Position numbers and translations under genes: made by a program. Shown piece after piece: positions 1 through 6,969 of a DNA stretch of 11,583 bases. The first letter of the stretch is position 1; each line of letters starts with the position of its first letter. Origin of the DNA: Defluviitaleaceae bacterium. GTDB lineage: Bacteria > Bacillota > Clostridia > Lachnospirales > WRAX01. The stretch spans positions 1 to 11,583 of the forward strand of contig WRBU01000019.1 in NCBI GenBank assembly GCA_009784355.1, written 5' to 3'. The notes beneath the pieces were generated by a model. The model was given only the letters and a program-made list of their open reading frames with translations. It was not told the origin of the DNA and ran no database searches.

Positions 1-1
1 A

Positions 2-1219
2 AAAGCCGCCAAGCCACGCTTTGAAGAAGTAGAAGAAATTGCCGAACACAACCAAGCAAAGGTGCTTGCAGCTTTTGTTAAAAATGGTGTGTCTGAAGCT
101 CACTTTGCAGGCACAACAGGCTATGGTGTTGGAGATATTGGGCGTGATGCTATGGAGGCAGTGTATGCCGACACTTTTAATGCTGACGTGGCTTTTGTGC
201 GTATGCAGCTTATTAGCGGTACGCACGCTCTTTCCACAGCTTTTTTCGGAAGCCTGCGCCACGGAGATGAACTGGTTTATGCAACAGGACAACCCTACGA
301 CACATTACATAGAGTAATCGGCATTACTCCGACTCAAGGTTCGCTTATCGAGCATGGAGTAGTATATAAGCAAGTAAACTTACTGCCTAGTGGCGGCATA
401 GACTACGACAAACTTGCAGAGGCAATTACCGCAAAAACCAAGGTAGTCGCCATACAGCGCAGCAAGGGATATAGCTTTATGACGGGTTTTCCCATCGAAG
501 AAATCAAAAAAATCACAGAATTTGTACGAAATATCCGTAAAGATGTTTTAATAATGGTTGATAACTGCTACGGCGAATTTGTGGAGCGTTTGGAGCCTAC
601 TGATATAGGCGTTGACGCAGTTGTTGGCTCGCTTATTAAAAACCCCGGCGGAGGCATTGCTCCAACAGGCGGTTATATTGCCGGAGGGCATACTTTTGTA
701 GAAAACGCTGCCCGCAAGCTATTTTCGCCTTCTATGGGAATGGCGCAAGGCGCAACATTAGGTCAAAACAAACCTATGCTTATGGGTTTTTTCCTTGCCC
801 CAAGCATGGTTTGTGCCTCTGTTAAAACAGCTATATTATTTGACGAAGTTTTTAGCCGCATTGGCTTTAAAACCTCACCGCCAGCATCTGTTACCCGCAC
901 GGACACACCACAGGTTATTCGTCTTGGCTCGGCAGAAAAAATGATAGCTTTTTGCCGTGGTATACAAAAGGCTTCTCCAGTGGACTCCATGTTTGACCCA
1001 GAGCCGTCTTTTGAAATGCCGGGCTATGCTGACCCTCTCATTTCTGCCGCTGGTGCATTTACTCAAGGCTCGACCATTGAGCTTTCTGCCGACGGTCCCG
1101 TTCGCCCGCCATACGACATTTACGTGCAAGGCGGTTTAACGTGGCATCACGGCAAGCTGGGCACAATGATGGCTTTAAATCAGCTATACATAGAAAATCT
1201 CATTAAACTACCAAAATAA
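2..1219 (+). CDS. Methionine gamma-lyase family (aluminium resistance protein, YnbB-like) PLP enzyme, 5' end cut by the window edge
   Basis: The frame is open from base 2, so the gene starts outside the window; 405 residues are visible and perhaps 20 are missing. A GTG at 62-64 is in frame, but the upstream codons already read like family sequence (FEEVEEIAEHNQAKV), so it is not the real start. The protein matches the fold-type I PLP enzymes annotated as aluminium resistance or methionine gamma-lyase family proteins. Visible family motifs are HFAGTTGYGVGDIGRD, VSGTHA-like ISGTHALS, GDELVYATGQPYDTL, VDNCYGEF, the cofactor loop SLIKNPGGGIAPTGGYIAG and QGIQKASPVDS-like CRGIQKASPVDS. The probable Schiff-base lysine is the AAA codon at 638-640. 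The C-terminal ELSADGPVRPPY block is complete and the gene ends at TAA followed by a strong terminator. The true substrate of this subgroup is not established; a C-S lyase activity on sulfur amino acids is inferred from the fold. Confidence 0.93.
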   Translation, partial: KAAKPRFEEVEEIAEHNQAKVLAAFVKNGVSEAHFAGTTGYGVGDIGRDAMEAVYADTFNADVAFVRMQLISGTHALSTAFFGSLRHGDELVYATGQPYDTLHRVIGITPTQGSLIEHGVVYKQVNLLPSGGIDYDKLAEAITAKTKVVAIQRSKGYSFMTGFPIEEIKKITEFVRNIRKDVLIMVDNCYGEFVERLEPTDIGVDAVVGSLIKNPGGGIAPTGGYIAGGHTFVENAARKLFSPSMGMAQGATLGQNKPMLMGFFLAPSMVCASVKTAILFDEVFSRIGFKTSPPASVTRTDTPQVIRLGSAEKMIAFCRGIQKASPVDSMFDPEPSFEMPGYADPLISAAGAFTQGSTIELSADGPVRPPYDIYVQGGLTWHHGKLGTMMALNQLYIENLIKLPK

Positions 1220-1223
1220 CACA

Positions 1224-1256
1224 AAACACCCCACCAAAATCAATGGTGGGGTGTTT
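1224..1256. terminator. Bidirectional hairpin terminator between convergent genes
   Basis: A perfect 13-bp inverted repeat: left arm 1224-1236 (AAACACCCCACCA), 7-nt loop 1237-1243, right arm 1244-1256 (TGGTGGGGTGTTT). It starts 4 bases after the stop of the lyase gene on + and lies 28 bases beyond the stop of the small gene on -. Read on +, the arm ends in TTT; read on -, it ends in GTTT followed by a T-rich stretch (TGTGTTATTTT). It therefore suits intrinsic termination in both directions. Confidence 0.88.
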
Positions 1257-1284
1257 AAAATTATCTGCTTTTTACTATATCACA

Positions 1285-1662
1285 TTACTTTCTTTTTCCC
1301 TCTTTTTCAATTTCTTCCAATTCTGCTCGTATTTCCTCTTCTAATTCTTTATAGCGGCTTTTTGGCGGCAAAAAATGACCTTGATATTTGGACATGATGC
1401 ATCCTTCTATACGATAAGCAGTATAAAAATTATACTTTGGACGACCAAGATTTGGCACAGCTTTGTCAATAGGCAAGATTATTTGAAAATCACAAACCGC
1501 ACCCTTTTCCACAAAGGCTTTCTTTATCAATGTAATAAAAGCATCGACCTGAACGGCCCCATGCTTCGTAATATATTTTATCATTTTCTCTTTTTCTTCG
1601 TCAAAGGCATCGTGCGGTATTTCTTTGTTGCTTTCATGCACCAATACATTCTTAATAGTCAA
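1285..1662 (-). CDS. Small hypothetical protein, TTG start proposed
   Basis: I do not recognise the family. From the proposed start the product is 125 residues, soluble, with no signal peptide or membrane segment. It has a charged helix-rich N-terminal half (DEEKEKMIKYITKHG), a middle part with IILPIDKAVPNLGRPKYNFYTA, and a charged C-terminal helix (KELEEEIRAELEEIEKEGKRK region). The reading frame stays open upstream to 1827, with ATGs at 1728 and 1716 and a GTG at 1698, but none has a good ribosome binding site. The TTG at 1660-1662 follows GGAGG with 7 bases between, and a promoter candidate at 1699-1728 would put the transcript start downstream of both ATGs. The RIEG...GHFLPP stretch faintly recalls GyrI-like effector-binding domains, but this is too weak to name it. 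It converges on the shared terminator. Confidence 0.62.
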   Translation of the reverse strand: MTIKNVLVHESNKEIPHDAFDEEKEKMIKYITKHGAVQVDAFITLIKKAFVEKGAVCDFQIILPIDKAVPNLGRPKYNFYTAYRIEGCIMSKYQGHFLPPKSRYKELEEEIRAELEEIEKEGKRK

Positions 1663-1689
1663 AATCCACCCTCCACTTTCTCTTTTGGC

Positions 1690-1722
1690 TTGTAACACAT
1701 TATCCCAAGCCTTCATAATATA
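1690..1722 (+). promoter_or_regulatory. Candidate promoter, possibly sporulation-type, for the small Gly-rich gene
   Basis: Two readings of the same bases are possible. As sigma-A: TTGTAA (1690-1695), 18-bp spacer, CATAAT (1714-1719). As a mother-cell sporulation (sigma-K-like) promoter: AC at 1695-1696, 17 bases, then CATAATATA (1714-1722), which fits the CATANNNTA pattern known from Bacillus sigma-K. A small GGGG-AAGAG-CCCC inverted repeat (1731-1743) lies between this and the ribosome binding site. Assignment is tentative. Confidence 0.35.
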
Positions 1723-1728
1723 TGACAT
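1699..1728 (-). promoter_or_regulatory. Candidate promoter for the small hypothetical gene
   Basis: On the minus strand, -35 ATGTCA (plus 1723-1728, 4 of 6 consensus) and -10 GATAAT (plus 1699-1704, 5 of 6), spacer 18. The predicted start of transcription near 1690 leaves a leader of about 30 nt containing the GGAGG site used by the TTG at 1662. It overlaps the candidate promoter of the divergent + gene. This is a consensus match only. Confidence 0.35.
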
Positions 1729-1763
1729 AAGGGGAAGAGCCCCAAACGGAAGGAGGAAAAAAT

Positions 1764-2105
1764 ATGCGTATGGAAAGATTTGAAATGTTCGCCGACATGG
1801 CTCGTTATGTAGGCAAAACCGTAACAATCTTCACATCTTCTGGCGGCCCATCTGGCGCAGGTTTTACCGGTGTCTTGGCATGTGTCGATGAGAATATCGT
1901 GAGATTAATCAGCCGTATCGGCGCACCACCAGCTTGCCCATTGAACGGACCTTTTGGCCCATTCGATATGACATGGGGTGGCGGCATGTGCAGTCGTGGC
2001 GGTTTAGGCTATGACTTCGGCTTTGGACCATGGGGCAGCTTGCTTGGAGCTGTAACCGAAATTCCAATCAGTCAAATTGTAGCGTTCACTCACAGTGCAA
2101 TCTAA
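1764..2105 (+). CDS. Small Gly/Pro-rich protein, possible Sm-like barrel (spore coat-like?)
   Basis: A 113-residue product with an excellent ribosome binding site (AAGGAGG at 1750-1756, 7 bases before ATG). Residues 1-52 look like a small beta-barrel: YVGKTVTIFTSSGG, then GFTGVLACVDENIVRLISRIG. This pattern (a G-x-x-V strand, a glycine turn, then a strand of type G-V-L-x-x-V) resembles LSm and DUF2642-type barrels found in some Firmicutes spore or exosporium proteins. Residues 53-92 form a Gly-, Pro- and aromatic-rich insert with cysteines at 58 and 76 (a third at 40). Residues 93-113 return to a strand-like tail (VTEIPISQIVAFTH), which would close the barrel. No signal peptide or membrane segment is present. 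The stop codon overlaps the truA stop on the other strand. Sequence supports a real gene; function is inference only. Confidence 0.75.
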   Translation: MRMERFEMFADMARYVGKTVTIFTSSGGPSGAGFTGVLACVDENIVRLISRIGAPPACPLNGPFGPFDMTWGGGMCSRGGLGYDFGFGPWGSLLGAVTEIPISQIVAFTHSAI

Positions 2106-2893
2106 AGAAAGTCAAACGACCGTATGGGTGGCATTTGCCGCCCATTTTCGGGTTTGTTATACTCAACTTCTATCAATGTTAGCCCTTGTGGCGGCATGGT
2201 TCTTCCCGCTTTGTTACGGTCGCATGATGCAATTATGGCAGGTATTGTGTTTGGGTTGATTTTACCCAATCCAACTTCGACAAGCGTACCCGCAATTATG
2301 CGCACCATATTATAAAGAAAACCGTTGCCATTTACAAAAATCTCTATCAAGCCATTGCTGTTAGAAATTTTTAGCGAAAAAATCTCCCGCACAGTCGTTT
2401 TAACGCTTGACCCCGTAGCACAAAAAGCTGCAAAATCGTGTTTACCAACAAAATGAATACAAGACTCCTGCATCAATTCAACATCAAGCCCCTTTGAAAT
2501 GTGAGCTGAATAGTTGTGCAAAAGCGGGTTGCGGTATGCTTTATTCCAGATTTTATAAATGTATGTTTTAGAAATAGCGTCCCTAATGGGATGGAAATCA
2601 TCGGACACAATTTTAGAATCTAAAACCGCAATGTCCTTTGGCAAAACAGAATTTAGCGCATACGGAAGCCTCTCGACAGGTATATTTAAATTCTCTGGCA
2701 TCAAATGTACACATTGACCAAGCGCATGAACCCCAGCATCTGTACGACTTGCACCAAGAAGTGAAAAATCACTTCCATTCAAAATTTGCTTAATTGCATC
2801 ATGTAACACACCATGAACCGTTATGTCATTTTTTTGTATTTGCCAGCCCGCATAATTGGTTCCATCGTATGCAACTTTAAGTAAAATTCCCAT
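2102..2893 (-). CDS. truA: tRNA pseudouridine(38-40) synthase TruA
   Basis: A 263-residue protein of usual TruA length. It converts uridines 38, 39 and 40 in the anticodon arm of tRNAs to pseudouridine, acting in the cytoplasm. The N-terminal KVAYDGTNYAGWQ block and the catalytic motif GASRTDAGVHALGQ are intact, with the catalytic aspartate at residue 52. The second half carries DFAAFCATGSSVKTTVREI and the FLYNMVRIIAGTLVEVGLGK motif typical of the family. It is the last gene of the minus-strand run, starting 6 bases after the ecfT stop. It has no clear ribosome binding site, so translation is probably coupled to ecfT. The ecfA1-ecfA2-ecfT-truA order is common in Firmicutes. Its TAG overlaps the TAA of the convergent gene, so its last 15 or so codons also carry that gene's terminator. 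Confidence 0.97.
   Translation of the reverse strand: MGILLKVAYDGTNYAGWQIQKNDITVHGVLHDAIKQILNGSDFSLLGASRTDAGVHALGQCVHLMPENLNIPVERLPYALNSVLPKDIAVLDSKIVSDDFHPIRDAISKTYIYKIWNKAYRNPLLHNYSAHISKGLDVELMQESCIHFVGKHDFAAFCATGSSVKTTVREIFSLKISNSNGLIEIFVNGNGFLYNMVRIIAGTLVEVGLGKINPNTIPAIIASCDRNKAGRTMPPQGLTLIEVEYNKPENGRQMPPIRSFDFL
2124..2148 (+). terminator. Terminator of the Gly-rich gene, embedded in the 3' end of truA
   Basis: Arms ATGGGTGGC (2124-2132) and GCCGCCCAT (2137-2145) pair over 9 bp with one G-U pair, with a 4-nt loop, and are followed by TTT. The hairpin lies 18 bases after the + gene stop and inside the last codons of truA on the opposite strand. Confidence 0.6.
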
Positions 2894-2899
2894 ATTTAT

Positions 2900-3718
2900 T
2901 TACCAAATGCCGTAAACAGCGGCAACATGATTAAGCACAAAAATCCCCGCAATAAAGCTCAAAATGATTATAAATGCCGCCAAATCCCGCAAGGCATACC
3001 GCATTTGTTTCATACGTGTTCTGCCAATATCGCCACGATAGCAACGAGATTCCATTGCTAATGCTAAATCCTCTGCTCGGCGAAAAGCTGATATAAATAA
3101 CGGCACTAGAAGCGGTACTAAGCTCCGTGCTTTTTTAATAATACCGCCCGTGTCAAAGTCTGCCCCCCGAGCCATTTGCGCTTTCATTATTTTGTCCATT
3201 TCTTCTATGAGGGTAGGAATAAATCTCAGAGCAATGGTCATCATCATCGCAATTTCATGCGCTGGCACACGTATTTTTTTAAGCGGTTTTAATGCCGATT
3301 CTATGGCATCGGTTAGTTGAATTGGGGTTGTGGTAAGTGTCAATATTGATGAGCCGATTATTAGCATAGTAAGACGCAAAGCCATACGGGCAGCATTTAA
3401 CAAGCCCTCTTGCGAAATGCGCATCCACCGCCATTCAAAAACAATGGTTTCGCCTGCTGTGAAAAAAATATTTAAAATTGCGGTAAAAATTATAATAAAA
3501 ATAATAGCCCGCAAGCCTCGCAACAAAAATTTTGGCGGCACTTTCGACACCTTTATTACCGTGGCAAGAAGAACGAATGCCATCGCATATCCCAAAAAAT
3601 TGTTTACAAAAAACAAAAATACAATAAAAAGCATGGTGCATAACAGCTTCATGCGGGGGTCTAGTCTATGAATAAATGATTGTGCGGGATAATATTGCCC
3701 AATGGTAACTTTTAACAT
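2900..3718 (-). CDS. ecfT: Energy-coupling factor transporter transmembrane protein EcfT
   Basis: A 272-residue integral membrane protein, the T component of ECF-type vitamin and micronutrient importers. It joins the two ATPases to interchangeable substrate-binding S components. Family features in order: HRLDPRMKLL after a short N-terminus (residues 17-26), hydrophobic segments at about 27-55, 69-87, 112-130 and 244-263, and the two cytoplasmic coupling-helix motifs that insert into the ATPase grooves. These are MARGAD (Ala183-Arg184-Gly185) and MESRCYRG (Ser224-Arg225-Cys226, a common variant of the second Ala-Arg-Gly). The start overlaps the end of the NUDIX gene by 7 bases and has AGAGGT 5 bases upstream of the ATG. 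No S component gene is present, as expected for a shared group II module. Confidence 0.96.
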   Translation of the reverse strand: MLKVTIGQYYPAQSFIHRLDPRMKLLCTMLFIVFLFFVNNFLGYAMAFVLLATVIKVSKVPPKFLLRGLRAIIFIIIFTAILNIFFTAGETIVFEWRWMRISQEGLLNAARMALRLTMLIIGSSILTLTTTPIQLTDAIESALKPLKKIRVPAHEIAMMMTIALRFIPTLIEEMDKIMKAQMARGADFDTGGIIKKARSLVPLLVPLFISAFRRAEDLALAMESRCYRGDIGRTRMKQMRYALRDLAAFIIILSFIAGIFVLNHVAAVYGIW

Positions 3719-4134
3719 TTTTTACCTCTAACCTTATTAAAATGTTCGGGGTGATATTTAGGAAACGACAACTCATTGCTCTGTGGCATTTCATCAAAAA
3801 AACTCAATTTTTCAATTTCAAAAGTTGGTAGCTCGCCAATTTCTTGTACATCAGCAAAAAACAACATACCGTCAAAATGCAATGTGCCTAAATTATTGAT
3901 TTTGTATCCACAAATTAGCTCAATGTCAAATTTCATTGCACCTGTTTCTTCAAAAAGCTCTCTTTTCGCAGCATCTAATGGCGTTTCACCAGTTTCGACT
4001 TTTCCGCCGGGCAGCTCCCATGCACGTTTTTTATTTTTTACCCAAATCCATTTCCCGTCATAGCAAGCAACTATCACAACGTATCTCACCAAGCTCTCGT
4101 CCACTTCATGGGTAGAACAAAAAGTCATTTCCAT
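3712..4134 (-). CDS. NUDIX hydrolase, MutT/YtkD-like
   Basis: A 140-residue protein with a perfect Nudix box: Gly44, Glu50, Arg58-Glu59, Glu62-Glu63, Gly65 in the pattern GX5EX7REUXEEXGU. The preceding WELPGGKVETGE and the later FADV and LSFFDEMP segments resemble YtkD-type 8-oxo-dGTP diphosphatases, as I recall them. Related boxes also occur in enzymes acting on other nucleoside diphosphate-linked compounds, so the substrate is open. The protein is soluble and presumably cytoplasmic. Its start has GAGGT 7 bases upstream, 5 bases after the ecfA2 stop, and its stop overlaps the ecfT start by 7 bases. It is thus wedged into, and translated with, the ECF transporter operon, an uncommon position. 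Confidence 0.93.
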   Translation of the reverse strand: MEMTFCSTHEVDESLVRYVVIVACYDGKWIWVKNKKRAWELPGGKVETGETPLDAAKRELFEETGAMKFDIELICGYKINNLGTLHFDGMLFFADVQEIGELPTFEIEKLSFFDEMPQSNELSFPKYHPEHFNKVRGKKC

Positions 4135-4139
4135 AACAC

Positions 4140-4991
4140 TTACCTCTTTTTTAGCTCGTCAAGTATAGCATCAACCACAGCGTCCACAGTAAAAATATTT
4201 TCAGGCAGAGCAAAGCCTTTTTGACGCAAATCACGGGCAATATAGGCAGACTGGGTAGTCGAAAGCCCTATGTCTTCCAGTTCATCTACTTTTGAAAAAA
4301 TTTCTGTTGGCGTACCTTGCAGCACAATCTCGCCTTTATTTATCACCAAAATATTATTTACAAGGCGGGCAATGTCTTCCATGCTATGTGATACCAAAAT
4401 AACAGTGATGCCTAATGTTTCATGCATTTGTTTTACTTGGTTTAAAATTTCATCACGACCCCTTGGGTCAAGTCCCGCAGCAGGTTCATCAAGCACCAAA
4501 ACCTCCGGGCGCATGGCAAGCACACCCGCAATAGCTACACGCCGCTTTTGTCCGCCCGAAAGCTCAAATGGAGATTTTTCATATAGCTCTGGCGCAATTC
4601 CCACCATTTCTAATGCAGATTCTACACGCTCTTTAATCTCTTCCTCAGAAAGCCCAGCATTTTTTGGACCAAAAGATACATCCTTGTAAACCGTCATGTC
4701 AAAAAGTTGATGCTCGGGGTATTGAAAAACCAGCCCAACCTTCGTTCGGATAGCTTTAAGGCGGGATTTGTCTGCATTTATATCTTCCCCATCAAGCAAA
4801 ATTTGTCCGCTGCTTGGTTTTAACAATGAATTTAAATGCTGAACCAAAGTAGACTTTCCCGAGCCCGTGTGTCCAATAAGCCCTACAAAATCGCCTTTTT
4901 TGATGGTCAAGTTTATATTGTTTAACGCGTTTTTTGCAAAAGTCGTGCCTTTGCTGTAAACATGGCACAAGTCTTTTATTTCAATAGACAT
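4140..4991 (-). CDS. ecfA2: Energy-coupling factor transporter ATP-binding protein EcfA2
   Basis: A 283-residue ABC ATPase, one of the two paired ATPases that power ECF import at the inner face of the membrane. Motifs in order: Walker [10 protein letters not shown] (residues 40-48), Q-loop FQYPEHQLF (Gln90), signature LSGGQKRR (144-151), Walker [14 protein letters not shown] with Asp168-Glu169, and the H-loop histidine 202 in [14 protein letters not shown] and DEPAAGLDP distinguish the EcfA2 (A') subunit from EcfA1. A C-terminal extension after residue 225 carries the heterodimer-type helices. The gene overlaps the end of ecfA1 by 16 bases, and AGAGGA lies 9 bases before its ATG. All catalytic residues are present. 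Confidence 0.96.
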   Translation of the reverse strand: MSIEIKDLCHVYSKGTTFAKNALNNINLTIKKGDFVGLIGHTGSGKSTLVQHLNSLLKPSSGQILLDGEDINADKSRLKAIRTKVGLVFQYPEHQLFDMTVYKDVSFGPKNAGLSEEEIKERVESALEMVGIAPELYEKSPFELSGGQKRRVAIAGVLAMRPEVLVLDEPAAGLDPRGRDEILNQVKQMHETLGITVILVSHSMEDIARLVNNILVINKGEIVLQGTPTEIFSKVDELEDIGLSTTQSAYIARDLRQKGFALPENIFTVDAVVDAILDELKKR

Positions 4992-5860
4992 TTTTCTAAT
5001 TCCTCTACTAAATGCTGTGGCGTTACTACCCCTTGCGGCAAATTTATGCCATGATTACGCAGTTTGTGTGCAATTTCTGCTGCTTGCGGCACATCAAGCC
5101 CAATAGCTTTTAACTCATCAATTTGCGAAAAAACCTCTGCAGGTGTACCTTCAATAACAATTTTGCCGTCGGCAACCACAATAACGCGGTCGGCAAGAGC
5201 AGCCTCATCCATATAGTGCGTGATAAAAACAATAGTAATGCCTTCTTCTTCATTAAGTTGTTTTACTACTTTCATAACTTCTTTGCGTCCGTTGGGGTCA
5301 AGCATTGCTGTTGACTCGTCAAGCACAATAATGTCTGGGCGCATAGCAAGAATCCCTGCAATGGCGACTCGCTGTTTTTGTCCGCCCGAAAGATGGTGCG
5401 GAGGGTTGCCTGCAAATTCGCTCATGCCTACCGTGGCAAGGGCTTCATCCACCCTTTTGCGGATTTCTGATGGTGGGATTCCTAAATTTTCTGGGCCAAA
5501 AGCCACATCTTCTTCCACAATAGTGGCAATTATTTGGTTATCGGGGTTTTGAAAAACCATTCCAACGCTTTGACGTATGTCCCAGATGGTCTCTTCGTCA
5601 GCAGTAGAAATACCATTGACCCAAACCATGCCAGACGTAGGCTGCAGCAAACAATTTATATGTTTTGCAAATGTTGATTTTCCAGAACCGTTATGCCCCA
5701 GCACAGCCACAAACTCACCTTTTTTTATCCCAACATTTATACCGTTTAATGCAAGAAGCGGGACACCAGCATCCGTGGTGTCCCCTGCACTATTTTCATC
5801 AGACGAAGACGGTGCAACGTATTTGTACACCAAGTTCTCAGCCTTTACAATAAATTCCAT
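4976..5860 (-). CDS. ecfA1: Energy-coupling factor transporter ATP-binding protein EcfA1
   Basis: A 294-residue ABC ATPase, partner of EcfA2. Motifs: Walker [10 protein letters not shown] (55-63), Q-loop FQNPDNQI (Gln104), signature LSGGQKQR (157-164), Walker [14 protein letters not shown] with Asp181-Glu182, and H-loop His215 in ITHYM. The DESTAMLDP form is typical of EcfA1. The odd part is residues 16-34, a polar stretch rich in Ser, Asp and Thr between the first strand (VYKYV) and LALNGI, longer than usual at this turn. The DNA coding for its second half contains a perfect 9-bp inverted repeat (5760-5784). The start codon shares its A with the stop of the foldase gene (TAATG), so the two are translationally coupled. 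Confidence 0.96.
   Translation of the reverse strand: MEFIVKAENLVYKYVAPSSSDENSAGDTTDAGVPLLALNGINVGIKKGEFVAVLGHNGSGKSTFAKHINCLLQPTSGMVWVNGISTADEETIWDIRQSVGMVFQNPDNQIIATIVEEDVAFGPENLGIPPSEIRKRVDEALATVGMSEFAGNPPHHLSGGQKQRVAIAGILAMRPDIIVLDESTAMLDPNGRKEVMKVVKQLNEEEGITIVFITHYMDEAALADRVIVVADGKIVIEGTPAEVFSQIDELKAIGLDVPQAAEIAHKLRNHGINLPQGVVTPQHLVEELEKCLLK
5760..5784. repeat. Perfect 9-bp inverted repeat inside ecfA1
   Basis: Arms GGGACACCA (5760-5768) and TGGTGTCCC (5776-5784) with a 7-nt loop. On the mRNA it would form a stable GC-rich hairpin about 75-100 nt after the ecfA1 start codon, coding for residues Gly26 to Pro34. No T-run follows on either strand, so it is not a standard intrinsic terminator. 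Confidence 0.75.
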
Positions 5861-6885
5861 TATTCATCTATCCCCAAATCTTCTATCTCTAAATCCTCCA
5901 AAATGTCGTCAAAATCCCATTCAATTTCTGGCGGATATGGCAAAACTCTTGTGTTTCTTGCAACCGTTGCTTGGTCAACCCAAAGGTCGGCAAAATTTCT
6001 AAAATGCTCGTGGCGCACCGCCCACTCTGCTTGCGCACTGATAGTCTCAATGGTCTCTTCGCTAGGTTCTTCGATTTCAAGACGCTCTATTTGAAAAAAC
6101 CCAAAAAGACCATCTCTAAGTCCAATAACCTCAGTAAAATCTCCAACTCCCATTTCAAGAAGCTCTAAAAAGTCATCTAAATGTAAATGAGTGTTGGCAG
6201 CATTTCTAATGATGACTTCTCCATCGTCGTTAGTTTCGTCGAGTTCGTACAAAATATCCGTAATTGCTTCACCATCAACAAAACGCGCAAAAAGCTCATT
6301 AGCTTCTTCTTCGCTGTCTACTTGCACGGCAAAAACAAATGCGGTGGTATATCTATCAATATTTTCCCAAATGTATTCAGCTAAAGCGTTTGCAGTTACC
6401 GTCTCTGGCACTTCATACTGTGATGTAATATATACATAAATCTCGTTATAAAGAGCCATCATAAGCATAAAATCTACAAAAGATGACCTCGAAAAACCTA
6501 TTTCGCTAAAAAAATCTCCGCTATCAAAATCAGCCCTTGCACTTTGCGTTACTGCGTCAATTTGCTCTCTGCTAAGGCTTACATCAAGCTCGTCAGCACG
6601 TGCAGTAACTGCATGAAGCTCTACCATGCCGTGAAGTGCGGCATCGTCCACAAAATCCCAGCCCAACCAGCCGATAAGTTCAAAAACCTGCTCGTCTTCA
6701 AGTAATTGATGCCATTGATAATTAAAATGAGATATTGGGATGCGTGTACCGTCCACAGTTGCAACATAGCTTACAGCACGGTTATTAATAATCAAGCCAG
6801 TGCCTACAACCAAAATAAATGCTACAAAAATCATAACTGCAATTTTGATTGAATTATCACGTCTTTTTGTTTGGTTTTTTGCCAT
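5860..6885 (-). CDS. Membrane-anchored SurA/PrsA-like foldase (SurA N-terminal domain protein)
   Basis: A 341-residue protein with a basic N-terminus (KNQTKRRD), one membrane segment at about residues 13-34 and the rest outside the cell. Residues 41-150 look like a SurA/PrsA N-terminal chaperone domain: [18 protein letters not shown], then helices and [17 protein letters not shown]. Residues 180-270 occupy the place of the parvulin rotamase domain ([36 protein letters not shown]), but it is diverged, so prolyl isomerase activity is doubtful. No lipobox cysteine is seen; the helix is uncleaved or weakly cleavable. The protein is strikingly acidic and ends in an Asp/Glu-rich tail (about 323-341). 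The start has AAAGGA about 10 bases upstream. It follows the anti-sigma gene after an 89-base gap holding a promoter candidate, and runs into ecfA1 through TAATG. A role in folding exported proteins is inferred. Confidence 0.75.
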   Translation of the reverse strand: MAKNQTKRRDNSIKIAVMIFVAFILVVGTGLIINNRAVSYVATVDGTRIPISHFNYQWHQLLEDEQVFELIGWLGWDFVDDAALHGMVELHAVTARADELDVSLSREQIDAVTQSARADFDSGDFFSEIGFSRSSFVDFMLMMALYNEIYVYITSQYEVPETVTANALAEYIWENIDRYTTAFVFAVQVDSEEEANELFARFVDGEAITDILYELDETNDDGEVIIRNAANTHLHLDDFLELLEMGVGDFTEVIGLRDGLFGFFQIERLEIEEPSEETIETISAQAEWAVRHEHFRNFADLWVDQATVARNTRVLPYPPEIEWDFDDILEDLEIEDLGIDE

Positions 6886-6940
6886 TTTTAAACTTTCCTT
6901 TCAATTTTTCATTTGAATTCATGGAATTTTCACATCCATG

Positions 6941-6969
6941 ACTATATCACACTTGCCAAAAAAATGCAA
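6941..6969 (-). promoter_or_regulatory. Candidate extended -10 promoter for the foldase-ECF transporter genes
   Basis: On the minus strand, -35-like TTGCAT (plus 6964-6969, weak) is 17 bases from -10 TATAGT (plus 6941-6946), which is preceded by TGA and so forms an extended -10 (TGnTATAnT). Two short inverted repeats flank the element: CTTGC/GCAAG (6952-6956 with 6966-6970) across the spacer and -35, and CATGGA/TCCATG (6920-6925 with 6935-6940) at the predicted transcript start. These could be operators or chance. No terminator separates it from the anti-sigma gene. Confidence 0.5.

Noticed and set aside
39-317. 92-codon open frame on +
   Set aside because: Lies wholly inside the lyase gene in another frame; its low-complexity Leu/Met-rich product has no ribosome binding site.
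4270-4689. 139-codon open frame on + opposite ecfA2
   Set aside because: Antisense to fully conserved ATPase motifs; Ser-rich product typical of the reverse reading of a real gene.
5577-6002. 141-codon open frame on + across ecfA1 and the foldase gene
   Set aside because: Crosses a tightly coupled gene boundary of the opposite strand and shows no family signature or ribosome binding site.
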